Assembly: GCF_000380125.1 (NCBI RefSeq)
Contig: NZ_KB904580.1
Span: 96,301 to 160,300 of the forward strand
Length of the DNA: 64,000 nucleotides
Direction: 5' to 3'
Source of the DNA: Streptococcus ovis DSM 16829
Lineage (GTDB): Bacteria; Bacillota; Bacilli; Lactobacillales; Streptococcaceae
Shown here piece after piece: positions 60,793-64,000 of the stretch. Both the position numbers and the translations under genes were made by a program. Position 1 is the stretch's first letter. The number at the start of each line of letters is the position of its first letter. The notes below the pieces were generated by a model. That model was not told the origin of the DNA, made no database searches, and worked only from the letters and a program-made list of their open reading frames with translations.

Positions 60793-61837
60793 CTGATGCC
60801 ACCTCCTTTATGGCTGTAATTAATTCCTTGGTCATCCGACGAGGTCCTCGGATATTGGTCACACCGCATTCCTTGAGGCGGTCAATTGGAAATATCTCGT
60901 CTTCAAACTTCTCTACTAATTCCAACTTCATTCGCTTGGATTCAGCGGACTTTTCGAGACCGTCTTCTAGCACACGGCACAGATAACGAAGGGATCGAAT
61001 AGGCGCTGTCATGTATATGGCTAGAAAATCGCCCTTACGAATCGAAGCCTTTTGAGGCCAATCGACAATCGAATGTGCCGCAAATTCCGCATCAATATCA
61101 TAATAGTTTGGATTGGCAGGTAGTATCCAATAATTCGGCCCCTCACTTCTTGCCAACGCATTGGGATTTGCTAGTTTTCGACTATTCTCCAGCAAGTTCC
61201 AGACCTCATCATCTGACAAACTATCGTTTAAAACAAGGGAAATCCACGTTTTTTTCGACATATGGTAAGACGGATAAATCCCCTCCTTACCCAGCAAAGT
61301 TTCCATATCAGTAGGCGCCACTTTAAGATTGACCACCTCCACTGTCTGCTCTGCTATTTCTTGGGCAAAATCACCCAGCTTTTTCCACTGTAAAGGAAAG
61401 ATAAGAGCATACCACTTGCCACCGATACGATAAGAGCTGTAAGTTGGATATTTTTCAAAAGGATAATCCAAAGGGTCGCCCCACTCCTGTGCGATCCGAC
61501 GGGCTAAACGGTTCATCTGTTGGCTGATAAAGGGCTGGTTCTCAAAGCAAGCTTCTACAATCCGACTGAGTACAGCAAGATAGGCTGCTCGCACCTGGCC
61601 AACAAAGTTTCCCACCGCTGTCGTAACGTGTAAGGCTGTATACACTTCCCCCAAGTCCACATCGATGACACGCCCTGTCAACTGTCCCTTTTTATCCAGC
61701 AGTACTTCTACTTCAAAGTCTCCTGATAACATCAGCTCTCGGTAAACATAGCCCTGCTCTGTCTGGACAAAGCCAAATGGCAACAAATTCTCTAAAATGA
61801 CACGTTTTCTCTCAAACAATCCCTCTTCGATTCCCAT
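60764..61837 (-). CDS. YjbR/MmcQ domain protein with C-terminal EVE-like domain
   Basis: 357 residues in three parts: an N-terminal region (1-110) that may be a degenerate YjbR-like domain, a MmcQ/YjbR domain (116-225) with YRIGGKWYALIF and SYHMSKKTWISLVL, and a C-terminal PUA-like EVE domain (235-345) with NYWILPANPNYYDID, DWPQKASIRKGDFLAIYMTAP and CRVLEDG. YjbR domains are DNA-binding-like; EVE domains read modified bases. The fusion is uncommon. Clear GAGGAAGT ribosome site. Confidence 0.75.
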   Translation of the reverse strand: MGIEEGLFERKRVILENLLPFGFVQTEQGYVYRELMLSGDFEVEVLLDKKGQLTGRVIDVDLGEVYTALHVTTAVGNFVGQVRAAYLAVLSRIVEACFENQPFISQQMNRLARRIAQEWGDPLDYPFEKYPTYSSYRIGGKWYALIFPLQWKKLGDFAQEIAEQTVEVVNLKVAPTDMETLLGKEGIYPSYHMSKKTWISLVLNDSLSDDEVWNLLENSRKLANPNALARSEGPNYWILPANPNYYDIDAEFAAHSIVDWPQKASIRKGDFLAIYMTAPIRSLRYLCRVLEDGLEKSAESKRMKLELVEKFEDEIFPIDRLKECGVTNIRGPRRMTKELITAIKEVASDDSTDGGKG

Positions 61838-61927
61838 ACTTCCTCCTTATGTTGACTGTATTATATCAAATTTCGCTGGAAATACCTCATTTCTGACAGT
61901 GAGCAGGCTTCATGCTACAATAGTCTC

Positions 61928-62788
61928 ATGAAAATACTAGCTATCATGAGTGATCTCCACATTGATTTGAATGCTTTTGGCGAGTGGGAGATGAGCACTC
62001 TTATCCAAACCTTACATGAAAAAAAGGTGACCCACCTCCATCTGGCTGGGGATATTTCCAATCATCACAAGAGCATCTCAGAACCCTTTTTAGAAACCCT
62101 GCGCCAGCATTTCACTGTGACCTACAATCTTGGGAATCATGATATGCTGGATTTGACGGAAGAAGAGATTGAAACACAGGATTTCCAGCTCCATCAAATT
62201 GGCAATCGGCAACTCCTTGCCTTTCATGGTTGGTACGATTATTCCTTTGTCAATGAAGATGAGAAAACTATTCTCAAGCGCAAGCAACTCTGGTTTGATC
62301 GACGGATTGACCGTCCACTCCCTGACCCTGAAATTTGTCAAAACACCCTCAAGCGCCTCGAAGAAGTATTACAAAAGTTGGACACAACCCCCCTCATCCT
62401 TGCCATGCATTTTGTGCCCCACCAGCACTTCACCATGTGGCACGAGAAATTTGCCCCCTTCAACGCCTTTCTCGGCAGTCAAGCCTTCCACCAACTCTTT
62501 GTCAAATATGGCGTTCAAGATGTCGTCTTTGGCCACGCCCACCGTTCCTTTGGGACAGTCGAGCTAGATACGGTTCGCTACCACTCACGTCCACTTGGCT
62601 ACATTCGCGAATGGGATCTGACCATCAACTTCGTCCAAGACCACCCCGAACTCAACCCCACAGGCACCTGGAACCTCTCCAAACGCTACAACCTCGTCAA
62701 AACCAATCCCCACTATCAAGCATACAAAAAAGAGAAGTTCAAAACCGAACTCCTCAATTCTATGAGTCTGTTTGAATGTGACAAGTAA
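61928..62788 (+). CDS. Calcineurin-like metallophosphoesterase
   Basis: 286 residues. Metal-binding motifs of the family: MSDLHIDLN (D-x-H), HLAGDISNH (GD), NLGNHDML (GNHD), MHFVPHQ, and FGHAHRS (GHxH). Cytoplasmic, no signal. Substrate not predictable; similar proteins hydrolyse nucleotides or phosphodiesters. Single gene with a terminator at 62854. Confidence 0.9.
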   Translation: MKILAIMSDLHIDLNAFGEWEMSTLIQTLHEKKVTHLHLAGDISNHHKSISEPFLETLRQHFTVTYNLGNHDMLDLTEEEIETQDFQLHQIGNRQLLAFHGWYDYSFVNEDEKTILKRKQLWFDRRIDRPLPDPEICQNTLKRLEEVLQKLDTTPLILAMHFVPHQHFTMWHEKFAPFNAFLGSQAFHQLFVKYGVQDVVFGHAHRSFGTVELDTVRYHSRPLGYIREWDLTINFVQDHPELNPTGTWNLSKRYNLVKTNPHYQAYKKEKFKTELLNSMSLFECDK

Positions 62789-62853
62789 AAGAAATGTTAA
62801 TTATACCTATGGTTTTGCGATTCAATTTTCCCACCTTATTCACCCAATCCTAT

Positions 62854-62887
62854 AAGTAGGTAAGAATTTATTCTTTTACCTACTTTT
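62854..62887 (+). terminator. Rho-independent terminator
   Basis: AAGTAGGTAA (62854-62863) pairs with TTACCTACTT (62876-62885), followed by TTTT on the plus strand. About 65 bp after the phosphoesterase stop. Confidence 0.8.
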
Positions 62888-62897
62888 CTGTTGCAAA

Positions 62898-62919
62898 AAA
62901 CCAGCCTTTGGGCTGGTTT
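62898..62919 (-). terminator. Rho-independent terminator of yebC
   Basis: AAACCAGCC / GGCTGGTTT with a TTTG loop, followed by a T run on the minus strand. Confidence 0.85.
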
Positions 62920-62926
62920 CATCAAT

Positions 62927-63643
62927 TTAAAATCCTTCTACGTTGGTGTAGATTTTTTGAACATCTTCATCATCTTCTAGTGCATCGTAGAGTTTTTCAA
63001 AGATGGCAAGGTCATCCCCTTCCAAAACAACTTCTGATTGGGGAATCATTTCTAATTCCGTTACTTGGAAATCAGTTGTACCAGTCTCTTGAAGGGCTAA
63101 AATAGCCTTGTGCAAGTCAGTTGGCGCAGTATAAACAGTTACTGTGCCTTCTTCTGCTTCCACATCTTCTACATCAACATCTGCTTCTAAGAGTTGCTCA
63201 AAGACACTATCTGCATCCTCTCCAGCAAAGACAATCACTCCCTTATTGTCAAAGAGATAGGAAACCGAACCACTAGCGCCCATGTTCCCACCATTTTTAC
63301 CAAAGGCAGCACGGACATTGGCAGCAGTCCGATTCACATTTGATGTTAAGGTATCAACGATAAGCATGGAGCCACTTGGTCCAAACCCTTCGTAACGACC
63401 TTCCACGAAAGTCTCATCTGTGTTTCCTTTGGCTTTATCAATCGCCTTGTCAATGATGTGCTTTGGTACCTGTGCTTGCTTAGCACGGTCGATAACAAAT
63501 TTCAAAGCAGAGTTTGTCTCTGGATCTGGATCACCTTTCTTCGCAGCTGCATAAATCTCTACACCGAATTTGGCATACACTTTTGAGTTGGCACCGTCTT
63601 TAGCGGTTTTCTTGGCTACAATATTGGCCCATTTACGTCCCAT
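62927..63643 (-). CDS. yebC: YebC/PmpR family protein
   Basis: 238 residues from the ATG at 63643 (GAGGTGAT upstream); the longer frame begins before any ribosome site. Three-domain YebC fold: [27 protein letters not shown] (start region), [29 protein letters not shown]. Members act as transcriptional regulators or, in recent work, as translation factors that help at proline-rich or stalled sites (YebC type). The B. subtilis YeeN-like branch starts GRKWANIV as here. Single gene. Confidence 0.92.
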   Translation of the reverse strand: MGRKWANIVAKKTAKDGANSKVYAKFGVEIYAAAKKGDPDPETNSALKFVIDRAKQAQVPKHIIDKAIDKAKGNTDETFVEGRYEGFGPSGSMLIVDTLTSNVNRTAANVRAAFGKNGGNMGASGSVSYLFDNKGVIVFAGEDADSVFEQLLEADVDVEDVEAEEGTVTVYTAPTDLHKAILALQETGTTDFQVTELEMIPQSEVVLEGDDLAIFEKLYDALEDDEDVQKIYTNVEGF

Positions 63644-63703
63644 GGGGATCACCTCTTTTGTTTTCTTTTTTGAAAATAGCAGAGCTACTTTCCAGCATGG
63701 ATT

Positions 63704-63712
63704 ATTATACCA
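63704..63712 (-). promoter_or_regulatory. yebC promoter (extended -10)
   Basis: TGG-TATAAT on the minus strand (TATAAT 63704-63709), 60 bp upstream of the yebC ATG. Confidence 0.65.
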
Positions 63713-63756
63713 CAAAGTCCGTTTTTTGAGAAGACTAGCCTAATTCCATTATACAG

Positions 63757-63811
63757 TTGACTTATATAGTCAAACGATATATAATAAAACTATACATTTA
63801 AACGATATATA
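63757..63811 (+). promoter_or_regulatory. PadR gene promoter with operator-like repeats
   Basis: -35 TTGACT (63757-63762), 17-bp spacer, -10 TATAAT (63780-63785). The -35 is one arm of TTGACT-N5-AGTCAA (63757-63773). Direct repeats AAACGATATATA (63772-63783 and 63800-63811) lie 28 bp apart across the -10 and start region, possible sites for autoregulation. Confidence 0.7.
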
Positions 63812-63835
63812 TTTTAAAATATGGAGGTGATTTTT

Positions 63836-64000
63836 TTGAAACGTCATAAAGCCTTACCCCTGACCGAAACAACTTATTATATCCTGCTGACGCTTTTAAC
63901 GCCCGCTCATGGCTATGCCATCATGCAACAAGTAGAAGAACTAAGCGAGGGAGAAGTGCGGATCGCAGCAGGCACTATGTATGGTGCTATTGAGAATCTT
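63836..64000 (+). CDS. PadR family transcriptional regulator, N-terminal fragment
   Basis: 55 codons before the right edge, starting at TTG 63836 with a strong GGAGGTGAT. The frame reads KRHKALPLTETTYYILLTLL, then AHGYAIMQQVEELSEG and IAAGTMYGAIENL, the PadR winged-helix pattern. The gene continues outside the window. PadR repressors often control adjacent efflux or DUF2812 genes; the partner is not visible. Confidence 0.85.
   Translation, partial: MKRHKALPLTETTYYILLTLLTPAHGYAIMQQVEELSEGEVRIAAGTMYGAIENL

Overview
The window looks like a stretch of chromosome from Streptococcus suis or a very close relative. The evidence is the low G+C base use, streptococcal gene orders (nudF-macP-mtnN; ccdA-thioredoxin-msrAB-two-component system; rsmD-coaD-sepM), a Dpr ferritin under a PerR box, and many TGn-TATAAT (extended -10) promoters. 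I saw no rRNA, tRNA, CRISPR array, prophage or insertion sequence. Most of the window is core genome with a few accessory inserts.

Layout. 1-5400: the start of a cut-off HTH regulator, asnA, a secreted beta-helix-like protein, rhodanese/yqgQ, dpr and a sulfhydrylase. 5400-11170: mtnN-macP-nudF, a LytTR/DUF3021/ABC exporter operon, and glmU. 11170-11560: a strongly structured repeat element. 11560-16800: small-gene operons (oxidoreductase, HdeD-like membrane protein with a possible cysteine-hydrolase domain, ASCH, DUF4300 lipoprotein, SDR, DUF2829). 16900-19930: an Mbeg1-like hydrolase and a DUF1803 gene, convergent, now separated by a roughly 1.07-kb insert carrying a secreted bacteriocin-like protein and a small membrane protein. 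19970-26460: rhodanese lipoprotein, ppaC, a NatAB-type exporter, an M3 peptidase and pflA. 26530-31870: an extracytoplasmic oxidative-repair operon (ccdA, a Met-rich repeat lipoprotein, a thioredoxin lipoprotein, msrAB) followed by a YesMN-type two-component system. 32000-39480: CNNM protein, psuGK, a PemIK-type toxin-antitoxin pair, and tRNA wobble-modification genes mnmM and mnmL around a glyoxalase-like and a kinase gene. 39560-44420: an AraC/GyrI-like regulator, a prepilin peptidase under a competence cin-box, pncB-nadE and an acetyltransferase. 44420-49100: vanZ-like, rlmN, yutD, sepM, coaD, rsmD. 49250-60330: an alpha-glucan module (surface pullulanase, lipoprotein, malT-mapP-malQ, GntR regulator). 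60360-64000: GNAT, a YjbR-EVE-like fusion, a phosphoesterase, yebC and a cut-off PadR gene.

How the genes fit together. The surface pullulanase should release linear maltodextrins. MalT would import maltose as maltose 6'-phosphate, MapP would dephosphorylate it and MalQ would disproportionate it. The pullulanase and malQ promoters each contain a CcpA (cre) site, and tandem TTTACGTAA operators next to the GntR gene suggest local control. malQ has an in-frame TGA, so this route is probably damaged in this isolate. In the redox operon, CcdA would pass electrons to the thioredoxin lipoprotein and then to MsrAB at the cell surface. The extra Met-rich lipoprotein could be a substrate or an oxidant sink.

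The best candidates for something undescribed are (i) the toxin-like/immunity-like cassette inserted into a palindromic terminator that is now duplicated on both sides, (ii) the pentapeptide Met-repeat lipoprotein inside the Msr operon, and (iii) the roughly 320-bp multi-hairpin element upstream of glmU.
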